Part shown: one piece after another, positions 1 to 9,304 of the stretch
Layout: each line of letters starts with the position of its first letter
Position numbering within the stretch: the stretch's first letter is position 1
Assembly: GCA_029210205.1 (NCBI GenBank)
Contig: JARGOD010000047.1
Coordinates: 1-40,181, forward strand
Length of the DNA: 40,181 nt
Origin: Verrucomicrobiales bacterium
Lineage (GTDB): Bacteria > Verrucomicrobiota > Verrucomicrobiia > Verrucomicrobiales > DEV007
Direction: 5' to 3'
Translations under genes and position numbers: made by a program
The notes under the pieces: model-generated
What the model saw: only the letters and a program-made list of their open reading frames with translations
Told to the model about the DNA's origin: nothing
Database searches by the model: none

Positions 1-1278
1 GACGTTGTAAGAGTAGTCGTCGGTTTCGCCGTAGGTCATGCCGCCTTTGACGCCGCCTCCAGCCATCCATATTGAGAAGCAGCGAGGATGGTGATCGCGA
101 CCAAAGCTGGCGGGGTTGAATTTGCCCTGACAGTAGTTGGTCCGGCCGAATTCGCCGCCCCAGACCACGAGAGTGTCATCGAGGAGGCCGCGCTGTTTGA
201 GGTCGGTGACGAGAGCGGCGGAAGCTTTGTCGGTTTCCTGACACTGCTTCTTGATGCCGCCGGGAACGTTTCCGTGGTGATCCCAGCCCTGATGATACAG
301 CTGGATGAACTGCACGCCTTTCTCGGCGAGGCGACGGGCCATGAGGCAGTTCGCGGCGTAGGTGCCCGGGGTGCGCGCGTCTTCGCCGTAGAGGTCAAAA
401 ACGTGGTCGGGTTCCTTGGAAAGATCGGTGACATCGGGGATCGATGACTGCATCCGGAATCCCATTTCGTACTGGGCGATGCGGGTTTCAAGCTCGGTGT
501 CGCCGGATTTGGCGAGCTGGAGATGGTGAAGCTCTTCAAGTCGATCAAGCATCATGCGACGGGACTTACGGTCGAGTCCTTCGGGATTGTTAAGGTAGAG
601 AACCGCGTCTTTGTCGGCACGAAAACGAACTCCGTCATGCTTGCCGGGGAGAAAGCCGCTCCCCCAGAGGCGACTCACGAGAGGCTGGCCCTTTTTATTT
701 TTGGTGACGAGAACGACAAAGGACGGAAGATTCTCATTCATGGATCCCAGGCCATAGGATAGCCATGACCCAATGCTGGGTCGCCCCGCGATCTGTGATC
801 CTGATTGCATGAAAGTGACGCCGGGGCCGTGATTGATCGCCTCGGTATACATCGATTTCACGACGGAGATGTCGTCGGCGATTTTGGCGGTGTAAGGGAG
901 GCGGTCACTCATCCAGGTGCCGGCTTCGCCATGTTGGGCAAAGGGGTAGGCAGATCCAACGAGGGGCAGACTTGCCTGATTTCCTGACATCCCGGTGAGG
1001 CGTTGCCCCATGCGCACGGAGTCCGGAAGCTCTTTGCCTTGCTCTTCGGTGAGGCGGGGCTTGTGATCGAAGAGTTCGACCTGCGAGGGGCCACCTGCTT
1101 GAAAGAGAAAGATGACACGCTTGGCCTTTCCCTTGCCGGTCAGATAGTTCTCGGAAGGTGCCGCCTGAGCGTTTGAGAGAAGATTGCCAAGAGCGAGACT
1201 TCCGAGGCCACCGCCAAAACCGGCGAGGGCGGAACGACGGCTCATGCCGAGGGGGGATTCAAATCCGGTGCAATTCAT
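1..1278 (-). CDS. DUF1501 family secreted protein (3' end cut by window edge)
   Basis: The frame stays open from an ATG at 1278 to the window edge, giving 426 codons without a stop. The N-terminus has a twin-arginine-like segment (MSRRSALAGFGGGLGSLAL) a few residues in, which suggests Tat export. Downstream are sequences typical of DUF1501, a sulfatase/alkaline-phosphatase-like fold common in Planctomycetota and Verrucomicrobiota: FLFQAGGPSQVELFDHKP, INHGPGVTFMQSG, YHQGWDHHGN and VVWGGEFGRTNYCQG. Its biochemical activity is not established. It lies 63 bases downstream of the DUF1549/DUF1553 cytochrome gene on the same strand, the usual pairing in these phyla, so the two are probably co-transcribed. 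The C-terminus, likely a few dozen residues, is outside the window. No Shine-Dalgarno sequence precedes the start. Confidence 0.9.
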   Translation of the reverse strand, partial: MNCTGFESPLGMSRRSALAGFGGGLGSLALGNLLSNAQAAPSENYLTGKGKAKRVIFLFQAGGPSQVELFDHKPRLTEEQGKELPDSVRMGQRLTGMSGNQASLPLVGSAYPFAQHGEAGTWMSDRLPYTAKIADDISVVKSMYTEAINHGPGVTFMQSGSQIAGRPSIGSWLSYGLGSMNENLPSFVVLVTKNKKGQPLVSRLWGSGFLPGKHDGVRFRADKDAVLYLNNPEGLDRKSRRMMLDRLEELHHLQLAKSGDTELETRIAQYEMGFRMQSSIPDVTDLSKEPDHVFDLYGEDARTPGTYAANCLMARRLAEKGVQFIQLYHQGWDHHGNVPGGIKKQCQETDKASAALVTDLKQRGLLDDTLVVWGGEFGRTNYCQGKFNPASFGRDHHPRCFSIWMAGGGVKGGMTYGETDDYSYNV

Positions 1279-1341
1279 GATGGGTCGGCGCTTCGTTCCA
1301 GTAAAAGGTTAAACGTAGGATAGTGAAAGGTTGGGGGATGA

Positions 1342-4300
1342 TTATCGTTTCGTGATGCACTCGTCGAAGTTCATGAGGGTGGAGACGAGGGCAGTGACGG
1401 CAGCGATTCGCGGTGAGTTCTCTCCGTTCACCGCAGGTGAGTCTCCAATGGCGATGAGCTTTTTAGCTTCCTCGGGGTGTGCCGTGAAGTGGTCGCTCTG
1501 CTCAACGAGTAATTGCGTTAAGAGATCGCTCTCCTCAGTATCGGGACGGCGGCTGGTAAGGCGACGAAAGGCTTCTTCGATGAGTGCTGCATTATTGTTA
1601 GTATGCTTCTTGACGAGAGTCGCAGCGAGGGTGCGGGCTCCTTCGACAAACTGTGGCGAGTTTAGGAGGACGAGTCCCTGCAGAGGGGAGTCGGTTTTTT
1701 CAAGTCGGACCCGGCATACGTCACGCTTTGAGGCATTCAGTGTTGTCATGAGGGGCGCGGGCGCGGTTTGCTTCCAGTAGGTGTAGAGACTGCGACGGTA
1801 AAGATCATTGCCTTTCCCCGGATCCGAGGGCTTGAACGACACGGCGATGTCGTAGGGCTTCACCGATGGCCCCCCGACTTTATTCACTAACAAACCACTT
1901 GCCGCGAGAGCGTTGTCGCGGATTGCCTCGGCGGAAAGACGCGGGGCAGGGTAGCGATAGAGGAGGGTGTTCTCGGGATCGCGCTCAGTGAGTTCCCCGG
2001 AGGCAATGTCGGAGCTTTGTCGGTAGGTTGCGGAGAGAACGATCGTCTTCAGTAGATCCTGTAAGTCCCAGCCACTGTCGATGAAACGACGTGCGAGCCA
2101 GTCGAGTAACTCCGGGTGGGTTGGAAGCTGACCTTGAGCCCCGAAGTCTTCGCTCGTGGAAACGAGGCCTCTACCGAAGAGCATTTGCCAGTAGCGGTTC
2201 ACGGTGACGCGGGCGGTGAGAGGGTTCTCCGGAGAAACGGTCCACTGCGCGAGGCCGAGACGATTCCTGGGGGTGCCTTCCGGCATCGGGGGAAGAAAGT
2301 GTGGGGTGTCGGCGGAGACCGGCTCAGCGCGGTTTTCATAGTGCCCCCGGTCGAGCAGGTAGGTCTGATGCGGCTCGGGCGTTTCCTTCATGACCATGAT
2401 CTCGGGAATCTTTTTGACGAGTTCGCTGCGCTGACGACGGAGCGAGGTCAGAGTTTCGAGCCGGGCCTGAAAGCCTTCGTAAGCGGTAATGAGAAAAGTG
2501 TATTTGTCAGGCTTTGCGGAACTGTTTCCGGAGAGGAGCGCGATCTCAGCCGGAGCGAGTTCGCGGGGGAAGACGCGGAAGTCATCGACGAGCCCGTTTT
2601 TGAATCCGTTGTCGCGCATTCGTTGTCCGATCACGAGGGTGTCGCTTCCGCCGCCCGTGATCTCGCGGTTGAGTTTGTCACGGACGGTTTCGGTTTCGAT
2701 TTTCTCTCCATCGAGATACAGCTTGAGACCTTCGGCGCGGCTGGAGCCATCGTAGGTCATCGTGACGTGCTTCCATTCATTCACAGGTAACGGATCTTTG
2801 CTGCGGACCCGCATGGCATTTCCAGGATAGAAATGGATGAGTGCGGCGCTGAGTTTGCCGTCTTCGATGAGAAGTTCGTAGCCGCGACTGGCGGCATCAG
2901 TCCAGGCCTTTGAGCGGCTGAAGATGACAGCTCGCTCGTGCGCCTCGGAGGCTTGTATCCACAGAGAGATCGAGAAAGTATCGTCGCGGGTGAAATTCCC
3001 GACGGGGAGAGTCACGGCATCGTCGCCGGTGAGCTTAATCGCTTTTCCGTGCTTTCCGGGGACGAGTTCGTTATTGGTGTTGCTCTTTGCCGGTTTTCCG
3101 TCTTTCACGCTGTTGGCTAGCGCGGTGGGGTTTTCGTCTTCGAAATCGTAAGCGGCAAGGGGAGACGGTGCCGCGAGAGTCGCGTTGCCGGCAAGCCATT
3201 GAGCGAAGGCTTCATCAGCAGCCTTGGTGGCTTGATCCAGCTCTGCTTCAGCGGTGCTGATATCATTTTTGAGGCGTGTCAGGGATTTGCTTTGTTTGTC
3301 GTCAGGCAGCCACAGAGTCGGCGTTGGGACGGCGGGGGTAAAATAGGAATAGAGCCCGGCTTCGTCAATATTGTCGAAGAATGCGGTGAGCTGAAAGTAG
3401 TCTTTCGCAGTGATCGGATCATACTTGTGGTCGTGGCAGCGTGAGCACTCCATCGTGAGTCCGAGGAATGCTGTGCCGTAGGTATGAATGCGGTCTGACA
3501 CATATTCGATACGGAATTCCTCGGGGACGCTTCCGCCTTCGACTTTCTGCGGGTGTAAACGATTGAAGGTCGTCGCGAGAATCTGGTCGCGCGTCGCATT
3601 GGGGAGGAGATCGCCTGCAACTTGAAGAGTGATAAACTCATCATAGGGCATGTTATCGCGAAACGAGTCGATGACCCAGTCGCGCCACGGCCAGACGGTC
3701 CGGTCGCGATCGACCTGGAAGCCGTAGCTGTCCGAGTAGCGGGCGACATCCATCCACTCGCCGGTGAGGCGCTCGGCGTAGGCGTCGCTGTCGAAAAGAC
3801 GGGCGACGACGTTTTCAAAGGCATCTTCTGTTTGGTCAGCGAGAAAGGCGTCGAGTTCGGCAATCGTGGGGGGCAGGCCGGTAAGATCAAAAGTGACGCG
3901 GCGGAGCCATTTTTCGCGACCCGTTTCGGGAGCGGGGGTGAAGTTTTCTTTCTCCAGTTCTGCAAGGATAAACCGGTCGATGTCGTTTCTGACCCAGTCA
4001 GAATCAGTTTTGGGGACTTCGATTTTTTCAGGCACAGAGACGAAAGACCAATGTTCATCATACTCGGCACCTTCGAGCATCCATTGATCGAGGATCTCGA
4101 TTTGCCGCTTTGTCAGGGTCATTTTCGACTCGGGCGGCGGCATCATGTCGATGGGGTCGTCTGAGTGGATGCGCCAATGAGTTTCACTCGCTTTGAGGTC
4201 CCCGGGTACGACGCCGGCGTAGTCCCCGAGGTCTTCGGTCGCGTGGGCAAAGGTGTCGATACGGAAGTCTGACTTCTGATTTTTCGCGTCGGGTCCGTGG

Positions 4301-4425
4301 CATTTAAAACACTTGTCGGAAAGAATAGGACGAACGTCACGATTGAAATCGAGTGGTTCCGCGACGAGAGAACTGGCGGAAAGGGAAAGGGAGATGAAAA
4401 GGGCTGCTCGCATCATTGGGGGCAT
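1342..4425 (-). CDS. PSCyt1-DUF1549-LamG-DUF1553 secreted cytochrome-type protein
   Basis: A 1,027-residue exported protein with the planctomycete cytochrome architecture. A signal peptide occupies about residues 1-22. A PSCyt1 domain follows with a haem c motif CFKCH (C39, C42, H43) and a MMPPP loop at 94-98 that probably supplies the distal Met. DUF1549 covers about 145-350 and carries a second CxxCH, CSRCHDHKYDP at 327-337. A concanavalin/LamG-like domain lies at about 450-620 and DUF1553 at about 720-985 (for example PLTARVTVNRYWQMLFGRG). Such proteins are abundant in Planctomycetota and Verrucomicrobiota and are suspected to act in polysaccharide breakdown coupled to electron transfer, but this is unproven. 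The DUF1501 gene follows on the same strand. ATG codons at 4416 and 4413 are alternative starts (MMRAALF) that would shorten the signal peptide. No Shine-Dalgarno sequence is visible. Confidence 0.92.
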   Translation of the reverse strand: MPPMMRAALFISLSLSASSLVAEPLDFNRDVRPILSDKCFKCHGPDAKNQKSDFRIDTFAHATEDLGDYAGVVPGDLKASETHWRIHSDDPIDMMPPPESKMTLTKRQIEILDQWMLEGAEYDEHWSFVSVPEKIEVPKTDSDWVRNDIDRFILAELEKENFTPAPETGREKWLRRVTFDLTGLPPTIAELDAFLADQTEDAFENVVARLFDSDAYAERLTGEWMDVARYSDSYGFQVDRDRTVWPWRDWVIDSFRDNMPYDEFITLQVAGDLLPNATRDQILATTFNRLHPQKVEGGSVPEEFRIEYVSDRIHTYGTAFLGLTMECSRCHDHKYDPITAKDYFQLTAFFDNIDEAGLYSYFTPAVPTPTLWLPDDKQSKSLTRLKNDISTAEAELDQATKAADEAFAQWLAGNATLAAPSPLAAYDFEDENPTALANSVKDGKPAKSNTNNELVPGKHGKAIKLTGDDAVTLPVGNFTRDDTFSISLWIQASEAHERAVIFSRSKAWTDAASRGYELLIEDGKLSAALIHFYPGNAMRVRSKDPLPVNEWKHVTMTYDGSSRAEGLKLYLDGEKIETETVRDKLNREITGGGSDTLVIGQRMRDNGFKNGLVDDFRVFPRELAPAEIALLSGNSSAKPDKYTFLITAYEGFQARLETLTSLRRQRSELVKKIPEIMVMKETPEPHQTYLLDRGHYENRAEPVSADTPHFLPPMPEGTPRNRLGLAQWTVSPENPLTARVTVNRYWQMLFGRGLVSTSEDFGAQGQLPTHPELLDWLARRFIDSGWDLQDLLKTIVLSATYRQSSDIASGELTERDPENTLLYRYPAPRLSAEAIRDNALAASGLLVNKVGGPSVKPYDIAVSFKPSDPGKGNDLYRRSLYTYWKQTAPAPLMTTLNASKRDVCRVRLEKTDSPLQGLVLLNSPQFVEGARTLAATLVKKHTNNNAALIEEAFRRLTSRRPDTEESDLLTQLLVEQSDHFTAHPEEAKKLIAIGDSPAVNGENSPRIAAVTALVSTLMNFDECITKR

Positions 4426-4484
4426 GGAGAACGTTACCTAGAAACAGCGGGAATGAAGAGCTTCTTACGAAAGATCGTTGAACG

Positions 4485-5171
4485 ATGAGTCACGCAATTG
4501 CGGCTTATCCGGAGACGCGTGAACTCCTCGCGGACACGGTTCAGGCAATGACGCTGGACCATGAGGCGCTTTCCCGTCCGCTGAGGCGTTGTGATTTAGC
4601 AAAGTGCGGTGGGAATTGTTGCCACGACGGAGTTTATCTATCCTCGGGGGAGGCAGGTGCGATCAGAGCTCTTGTGCAAGATCATCCCGAGGAACTGGAA
4701 AAAACGGGTGCTTCCTTGCCAGGGCAAGTTGTCGTCTACGGGAAGTGGCGAGATATCACTTCGGGCCCGAAGACAGCAACGAGGTCCGCGCCGATGAAAG
4801 CATCAGTCGCCGATTATCCGTCGCACTTTCCTGAGACGAATTGTGTCTTTCTCCTGCCGGATGCCCGTTGTGCCCTACAAGCTTATTCGGTCGCTCAGGG
4901 GCTGCATCCCTGGCATTGGAAACCTCTCACTTGTTGGCTGCACCCGCTCTCGATCACGGCTGGACCGAATCACAAACCGATCCTGACGCTTTACAGCGAA
5001 GAGACCGATCCGCAGCGATTTGATGACTATGATGGGTTTGTTTGTCGGACACATTGCGGGCGGACCGAGGAAGCCGGGGAGCCGGCCTGGCAGGTGTTGT
5101 GGGAGGAAATCGAAGCACTGGGGGAAATCGGGGATCGTGACCTGCTTGCAGAGCTAGAGAAATCGTTCTGA
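4485..5171 (+). CDS. Cysteine-cluster protein (YkgJ/DUF3109-like)
   Basis: A 228-residue soluble protein without signal peptide or membrane segment. It has nine cysteines in a pattern resembling the YkgJ/DUF3109 metal-chelating families: RRCDLAKCGGNCCHDG (C36, C41, C45, C46), then C120, C129 (DARCALQ), C150 (LTCWLHPL) and C187/C191 (FVCRTHCG). The spacing suggests binding of zinc, iron or an Fe-S cluster, but no enzymatic role can be read from the sequence. The family assignment rests on the cysteine pattern and the CALQ and CWLHPL segments and is moderately secure. It starts 59 bases from the divergent cytochrome gene. Its stop codon overlaps the ATG of the EamA permease by one base (TGATG), so the two are almost certainly translationally coupled. 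Confidence 0.7.
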   Translation: MSHAIAAYPETRELLADTVQAMTLDHEALSRPLRRCDLAKCGGNCCHDGVYLSSGEAGAIRALVQDHPEELEKTGASLPGQVVVYGKWRDITSGPKTATRSAPMKASVADYPSHFPETNCVFLLPDARCALQAYSVAQGLHPWHWKPLTCWLHPLSITAGPNHKPILTLYSEETDPQRFDDYDGFVCRTHCGRTEEAGEPAWQVLWEEIEALGEIGDRDLLAELEKSF

Positions 5172-6076
5172 TGTCGTGGATTTTTCTATCCATTTGCTCG
5201 GCTCTCGTTCTCGGGATCTATGACCTTCTCAAGAAGCTTGCGGTGCGCGATAACGCGGTTCCGCCGGTGCTCTTTTTCGGCGTTCTCACGGGAGCGGGAT
5301 GTTGGATTTCTCTGCGAATCTTGACGCCATTTCTGCCGCAGGACTGGCAAGGTGGGCTTGCGATTGATGCGCTGACGGGAGCGGAGCATGGATATCTTTT
5401 TGGAAAGGGTGTTCTCGTCTCCGGTTCATGGATCTTTGGCTACTTTGCCTTGAAACATCTACCAATCACGATCGCGGGCCCGATTCGTTCGACAGCTCCC
5501 ATTTGGACGATTGTGTTTGCGGTGCTTTTGATGGGAGAAATGCCGGACGCTTGGCAATGGGTGGGCGTTGCGATGATTCTTGTCGCGTTCTATGCCTTTT
5601 CCCTTCTTGGAAAAGCAGAGGGGATTGTCTTTCACCGGAACAAATGGGTCTACTTTCTCATCGTCGCGACGGTGCTGGGTGCTTTCAGCGCCCTCTACGA
5701 CAAGTTTCTTCTGCAGACTCTCGAGATCCGCGTCGCGACGCTTCAGTTCTGGTTCTCAATTTACCTCCTTGTCGTCATGACACCTTTCGTCCTCGCCTGG
5801 CGCTACGGGATGAAAACGCGGACCGTCTTTGTGTGGCGATGGGTTATCCCGGCGGTGGGTGTTGGATTACTTGTCGCGGATGCGTTCTACTTCCTCGCGA
5901 TTGCGCAGGACGATGCGCTCATCTCCGTGATATCGCCGGTGCGGCGAACCTCGGTCATTGTTGGCTTCATCGGAGGTATTTTTATCCTCGGTGAACGCCG
6001 AAATGTGAAACGCAAAGCGGCTGCGTTGGCGCTAATGCTGATTGGAGTGATCGTCCTTAATTGGAAGGGCCAATGA
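5171..6076 (+). CDS. EamA/DMT-family permease
   Basis: A 301-residue integral membrane protein with about ten hydrophobic segments in two similar halves, as in the drug/metabolite transporter (EamA) superfamily. The first half contains the typical glycine- and proline-rich FALKHLPITIAGPIRSTAPI segment followed by FAVLLMGEMPDAWQWVG. The second half repeats this as AIAQDDALISVISPVRRTS followed by FILGERRN. Substrates in this superfamily range from amino acids to nucleotide sugars and cannot be predicted here. The ATG overlaps the stop of the upstream cysteine-cluster gene, indicating a two-gene operon. The 3' end overlaps that of the convergent CNNM gene by 20 bases. Confidence 0.85.
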   Translation: MSWIFLSICSALVLGIYDLLKKLAVRDNAVPPVLFFGVLTGAGCWISLRILTPFLPQDWQGGLAIDALTGAEHGYLFGKGVLVSGSWIFGYFALKHLPITIAGPIRSTAPIWTIVFAVLLMGEMPDAWQWVGVAMILVAFYAFSLLGKAEGIVFHRNKWVYFLIVATVLGAFSALYDKFLLQTLEIRVATLQFWFSIYLLVVMTPFVLAWRYGMKTRTVFVWRWVIPAVGVGLLVADAFYFLAIAQDDALISVISPVRRTSVIVGFIGGIFILGERRNVKRKAAALALMLIGVIVLNWKGQ

Positions 6077-7190
6077 TATTTTCGGTCGGCTCGCTGATCT
6101 CGATTCCCATTTTCGTCGCGCGCGTCTTCCACATGTTGCGGGCAAATTCCTGCATGTCTTCGCGGGTGTCTGCCTCATCGACAATTTCGAGGCCGAGGAG
6201 CGTTTCGACGACGTCTTCCATCGTCACGAGTCCGCTCATGCCGCCGTATTCGTCTAGGACAATGGCGACGTGGAAGCGATTTGCGACCAAGTGCTGGAAG
6301 GCATCGGTCATCTTCGTGGTGTGCGGAATCGCGGCGATATCGCGTCGCAGCTCGCTGAGTTCGAGCTCATACTGATCGTTTGCCGCGGCGAGGAGGATGT
6401 CGTGTTTTAAGACGAAGCCTTTGATGTCGTCGCGGTTTTCGCTGTAGATCGGAATTCGGGAAAACGGCGAGCTGTTGTGCCGGTCGAGGTAATACTGGAC
6501 CGTGGTGTCCTCGGTGAGTGCGAAGACGACGATGCGTGGCGTCATGACTTCGCGAACCGAGATTTCGCCGAGTCGAAGGAGGTTTTCGAGAATGCGGGAT
6601 TCGTCTTCCTTGAGCTTGCCCTGACGGGTTCCGAGTTCTGCCATGACCTTTAACTCATCGCGTGAGAACGCCGCTTCCCCGTGATGCCCCTTACTGAAGA
6701 GCTCGATAAACCACACGACCGGCGTCATGAATCGAGTCAGCCAGAGAAGGCAGAAGCTGACCCAGGGTGCCCAGGCACGCCAATGTCTGGCTCCCAGATT
6801 TTTCGGAATGATCTCGGAGAGAATGAGGATCGCGATCGTCATCAGTGCTCCGGCGAGCATGTCCCATTTGCCTCCTCCGAGTACTGCGATCTGCGCGGCA
6901 ACGCCCATGGCCCCGACGGTGTGGGAAATAGTGTTCAGCGTTAAGATTGAGGTCAGAGGACGACCGATTCGTGTCTTGAGATCTTCGAGGCGCTCCCCGA
7001 CTTTGGGACGCTGTTTCTTGAGATTCGCCACGTAGGGGTTGGTCACACTGAGGATGACAGCCTCCCAGACAGAGCAAAAAAACGACACGCCAATGGCGAC
7101 AAAGAAGTAAACGGTCAGCAAAGTCCAGGAACCGGTGGCGTTTGGATCAACGCTGACTGGTCCCGCCGCTGCGACGATAGAGTGAAACAT
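6057..7190 (-). CDS. CNNM/CorB-type membrane protein with CBS domain pair
   Basis: A 377-residue protein with a CNNM (DUF21) transmembrane domain over about residues 1-175, including the family motif ILSEIIPKNLG. A cytoplasmic CBS pair follows at about 215-340, with VREVMTPRIVVFALTED in CBS1 and VLDEYGGMSGLVTMEDVVE in CBS2. Relatives are linked to magnesium/cobalt efflux or homeostasis, with the CBS pair acting as an ATP-Mg sensor. The C-terminal CorC/HlyC domain present in many bacterial relatives is missing, because the protein ends shortly after the CBS pair. It converges on the EamA gene with a 20-base 3' overlap and is divergent from folB across 144 bases. The start is the ATG at 7190; no Shine-Dalgarno sequence is seen. 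Confidence 0.88.
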   Translation of the reverse strand: MFHSIVAAAGPVSVDPNATGSWTLLTVYFFVAIGVSFFCSVWEAVILSVTNPYVANLKKQRPKVGERLEDLKTRIGRPLTSILTLNTISHTVGAMGVAAQIAVLGGGKWDMLAGALMTIAILILSEIIPKNLGARHWRAWAPWVSFCLLWLTRFMTPVVWFIELFSKGHHGEAAFSRDELKVMAELGTRQGKLKEDESRILENLLRLGEISVREVMTPRIVVFALTEDTTVQYYLDRHNSSPFSRIPIYSENRDDIKGFVLKHDILLAAANDQYELELSELRRDIAAIPHTTKMTDAFQHLVANRFHVAIVLDEYGGMSGLVTMEDVVETLLGLEIVDEADTREDMQEFARNMWKTRATKMGIEISEPTENIIGPSN

Positions 7191-7334
7191 GGTTGCAGAT
7201 ATGATGCGGTCTTTTCCTTCTCCTTCAAGTGCAAACCGGTGAAGGTTTTCGAGGCTGACTGGAGGTGCCGACTCGCAAGTGGTGCTTGCTTTTCGCGAGG
7301 TGAGTTCGGACAGTGTGGGAAGTTGTTACACTGC

Positions 7335-7694
7335 ATGAGCGATCATATTCATATCAAAGGCCTCCGACTTGTCACGACTGTGGGGGTGCCGGAAGAAGAG
7401 CGGGCTCGTCCGCAAACGGTTGCGGTGAATGTTGCGATCACGCTATCAAAGTCCTTCAAGGGCTTCGATGACCGACTTGAGCACACCATCGATTACTATC
7501 AGGTTTCGGAAAGACTGCGAGATGTCGCGGCTTCCGGGGAGAGGCAATTGATCGAGACGCTTGCCGAAGAGCTTGCCGCTGTTGTCGTCGGATTTGACGG
7601 AGTCTGCGCCGTCACCCTTGAAGTGGAAAAGTTCATTCTCGCGGACTGCGAGAGTGTCAGCGTTGTCATCACGCGGGCGAAAGAGCACGGCTGA
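7335..7694 (+). CDS. folB: Dihydroneopterin aldolase
   Basis: A 119-residue FolB. It converts 7,8-dihydroneopterin to 6-hydroxymethyl-7,8-dihydropterin and glycolaldehyde in folate synthesis. Family hallmarks are present: GVPEEERARPQ (catalytic-region Glu at 21/22), the IDYYQV segment around Y54/Y55, and VEKF with K99 at the place of the conserved catalytic lysine. The length matches the family (about 115-125). I chose the ATG at 7335 (MSDHIHIKGL) because homology begins exactly there; the open frame runs on upstream to 7182, but that stretch is low-complexity and unlike the family. Other folate genes are not adjacent. The SOUL-family gene follows 28 bases downstream on the same strand. Confidence 0.9.
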   Translation: MSDHIHIKGLRLVTTVGVPEEERARPQTVAVNVAITLSKSFKGFDDRLEHTIDYYQVSERLRDVAASGERQLIETLAEELAAVVVGFDGVCAVTLEVEKFILADCESVSVVITRAKEHG

Positions 7695-7722
7695 GTGCGC
7701 TTCCAAAGTCGTAAACTGAGGT

Positions 7723-8310
7723 ATGAAACCAAAACGCATCGGCTGGATTACCGCTTTGATCGCTATCGCCCTCGTTGTCGGATTTTTAGGCACGACTTCA
7801 CGCGCAGGCTATGAAACGGCCCGCTACAAGGTTGAGGAGAAAGATGGTTCCTTCGAGATTCGAACATACGAATCACACGAAGTCGTCGCGACGGCGATGA
7901 ACGGGGAAAATCAAAACGGAAGCTTTGGAAAACTCTTTCAATATATCTCAGGGGAAAATGACCAGTCTCAGAAAATCAAGATGACGACCCCGGTTTTCAT
8001 GCCCGCGACCCCGGATGGTCAAACACGGGAAATGCAGTTCGTGATTCCCGAGGATGTGACGACAGCAGGAGCGCCCGATCCTTCCAACGGCAAGGTGAAA
8101 AAGAAGACCGTCGCCGGCGGTAAGATGGCTGTGATCCGCTACAGCGGCCGCAACAATTCTTCGCAGCGAAAGAAAAAGCTCAAGGAGTTGCGCGAGGAAA
8201 TCGAGGGACGCGGGCTTACTTCGAGCGGCTCACCAATGTTCGCCGGATATGACCCTCCATGGACTCCCGCGCTGCTGCGACGGAACGAAGTCATGCTCCG
8301 CATTCGCTGA
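7723..8310 (+). CDS. SOUL haem-binding family protein
   Basis: A 195-residue protein of the SOUL/HBP family. An N-terminal hydrophobic segment (ALIAIALVVGFLGTTSRAG, about residues 12-30) is a signal peptide or membrane anchor. The SOUL fold follows, recognisable from YETARYKVEEKDGSFEIR, IKMTTPVFMP and the ending MFAGYDPPWTPALLRRNEV. The family binds haem or porphyrin in eukaryotes; the role of bacterial members is not established. The motifs and length (about 170-200) fit well, so the family call is secure, while the function is only inferred. A GAGGT sits directly before the ATG, too close to be a standard ribosome binding site. Confidence 0.88.
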   Translation: MKPKRIGWITALIAIALVVGFLGTTSRAGYETARYKVEEKDGSFEIRTYESHEVVATAMNGENQNGSFGKLFQYISGENDQSQKIKMTTPVFMPATPDGQTREMQFVIPEDVTTAGAPDPSNGKVKKKTVAGGKMAVIRYSGRNNSSQRKKKLKELREEIEGRGLTSSGSPMFAGYDPPWTPALLRRNEVMLRIR

Positions 8311-8366
8311 TCTGATTCCCTCATCACGGCATTGCTGTCTTGGAAGTCAGGCGGCAAACTGCCCTC

Positions 8367-9299
8367 ATGATTTCACGACGATCCTGGATCAAAACCGGCC
8401 TTATGGCAGCTCCTGCGGCAGGCCTCGCGAATGCTGATGAAGGCGGCTGCGGCATCGCGATTGGCACCTATGGATTGCAATCGATGCCGCTGGCTCCGGC
8501 GATCGAGCTCATTGCGGAAACCGGGTTCAACGCATTTGAGATCACCGTCTTTCCGGGAACGACCGGAGACCCGGGCGAATACTTGAAGACGAAAGACCAG
8601 ATCTCGAAGGTGCGTGATCAGATCGCTGACTCCGGGATTCGACTCAGCGCGCTGATGGTGGACCTGAAGCCGCAGGAGGACGACTCGAGGCATCGCGAAC
8701 AGCTTTCCGAACTCCGCACCCTGATTGAGTTGGCACGTGCTCTCGCGCCGGATGATCCACCGCTCCTCCAGACTATTCTCGGCGGGAAAGAATTTGAAGT
8801 ATCGAAGAATCTTTTCCGTGACCGCCTTGCGGACTGGAATCGGATTCTCGCCGATCAGAAAGGTTATCTCTCGATCAAACCTCATCGCAGTCATGCCATG
8901 GGTGTTCCCGAAGATGCCGTCTGGATTCTTGACCAGCTGGGCAATCCGCGCCGCCTGCGAATGGTTTACGATTTCAGTCACTATGCCTTTCTTGAGCCGG
9001 AGCGAAAGATTGATGAAACGGTCGCCGCTTCCCTGCCGATCACGAATTATGTCGCGGTGAAAGACGCAAAAATCGTCGATGGAAAAGTCCGCTTCGATCT
9101 CGTGGGCGAATCTGGAAACTGGGATCACGCCGAAATCATTAAAGCGTTCTACGAAGGCGGCTATCGAGGTGATTTCTGCTGCGAAGTCAGCAGTCAGATC
9201 TGGCGGAGTGATCCTGCCTATGACGCAGAGGCGGCGACAAAGACCTGTTATCGAAATCTGAAAGACGCCTTTGACCGCTCTGGAGTTCCCGCAGTTTAA
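8367..9299 (+). CDS. Tat-exported TIM-barrel protein (sugar phosphate isomerase/epimerase-like)
   Basis: A 310-residue protein starting MISRRSWIKTGLMAAPAAG, a twin-arginine leader (SRRSWIK plus a short hydrophobic stretch ending near ALA or ANA), implying folded export. The rest matches the xylose-isomerase-like TIM barrel (AP endonuclease 2 superfamily): GTYGLQSMPLAPAIELIAET at the start of the barrel, FNAFEITVF, LSIKPHRSHAMG, MVYDFSHYAFLE and a late FCCEVSSQIW strand that normally bears the metal-binding Glu. Members isomerise or epimerise sugars, but the substrate is unknown here. I chose the ATG at 8367 over an in-frame TTG at 8340 because it gives a clean Tat leader. It lies five bases upstream of the PQQ-like beta-propeller gene, so the two are probably co-transcribed. 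Confidence 0.85.
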   Translation: MISRRSWIKTGLMAAPAAGLANADEGGCGIAIGTYGLQSMPLAPAIELIAETGFNAFEITVFPGTTGDPGEYLKTKDQISKVRDQIADSGIRLSALMVDLKPQEDDSRHREQLSELRTLIELARALAPDDPPLLQTILGGKEFEVSKNLFRDRLADWNRILADQKGYLSIKPHRSHAMGVPEDAVWILDQLGNPRRLRMVYDFSHYAFLEPERKIDETVAASLPITNYVAVKDAKIVDGKVRFDLVGESGNWDHAEIIKAFYEGGYRGDFCCEVSSQIWRSDPAYDAEAATKTCYRNLKDAFDRSGVPAV

Positions 9300-9304
9300 C
9301 TAAT

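Noticed and set aside
2116..2790. A 224-codon plus-strand open frame opposite the DUF1553 gene
   Set aside because: It is the antisense of a well supported coding sequence and resembles no family.
3279..4070. A 263-codon minus-strand open frame within the DUF1549 region
   Set aside because: It is a shifted frame of the cytochrome gene with low-complexity composition (Ser, Pro, Thr, Arg rich); the other frame carries all domain motifs.
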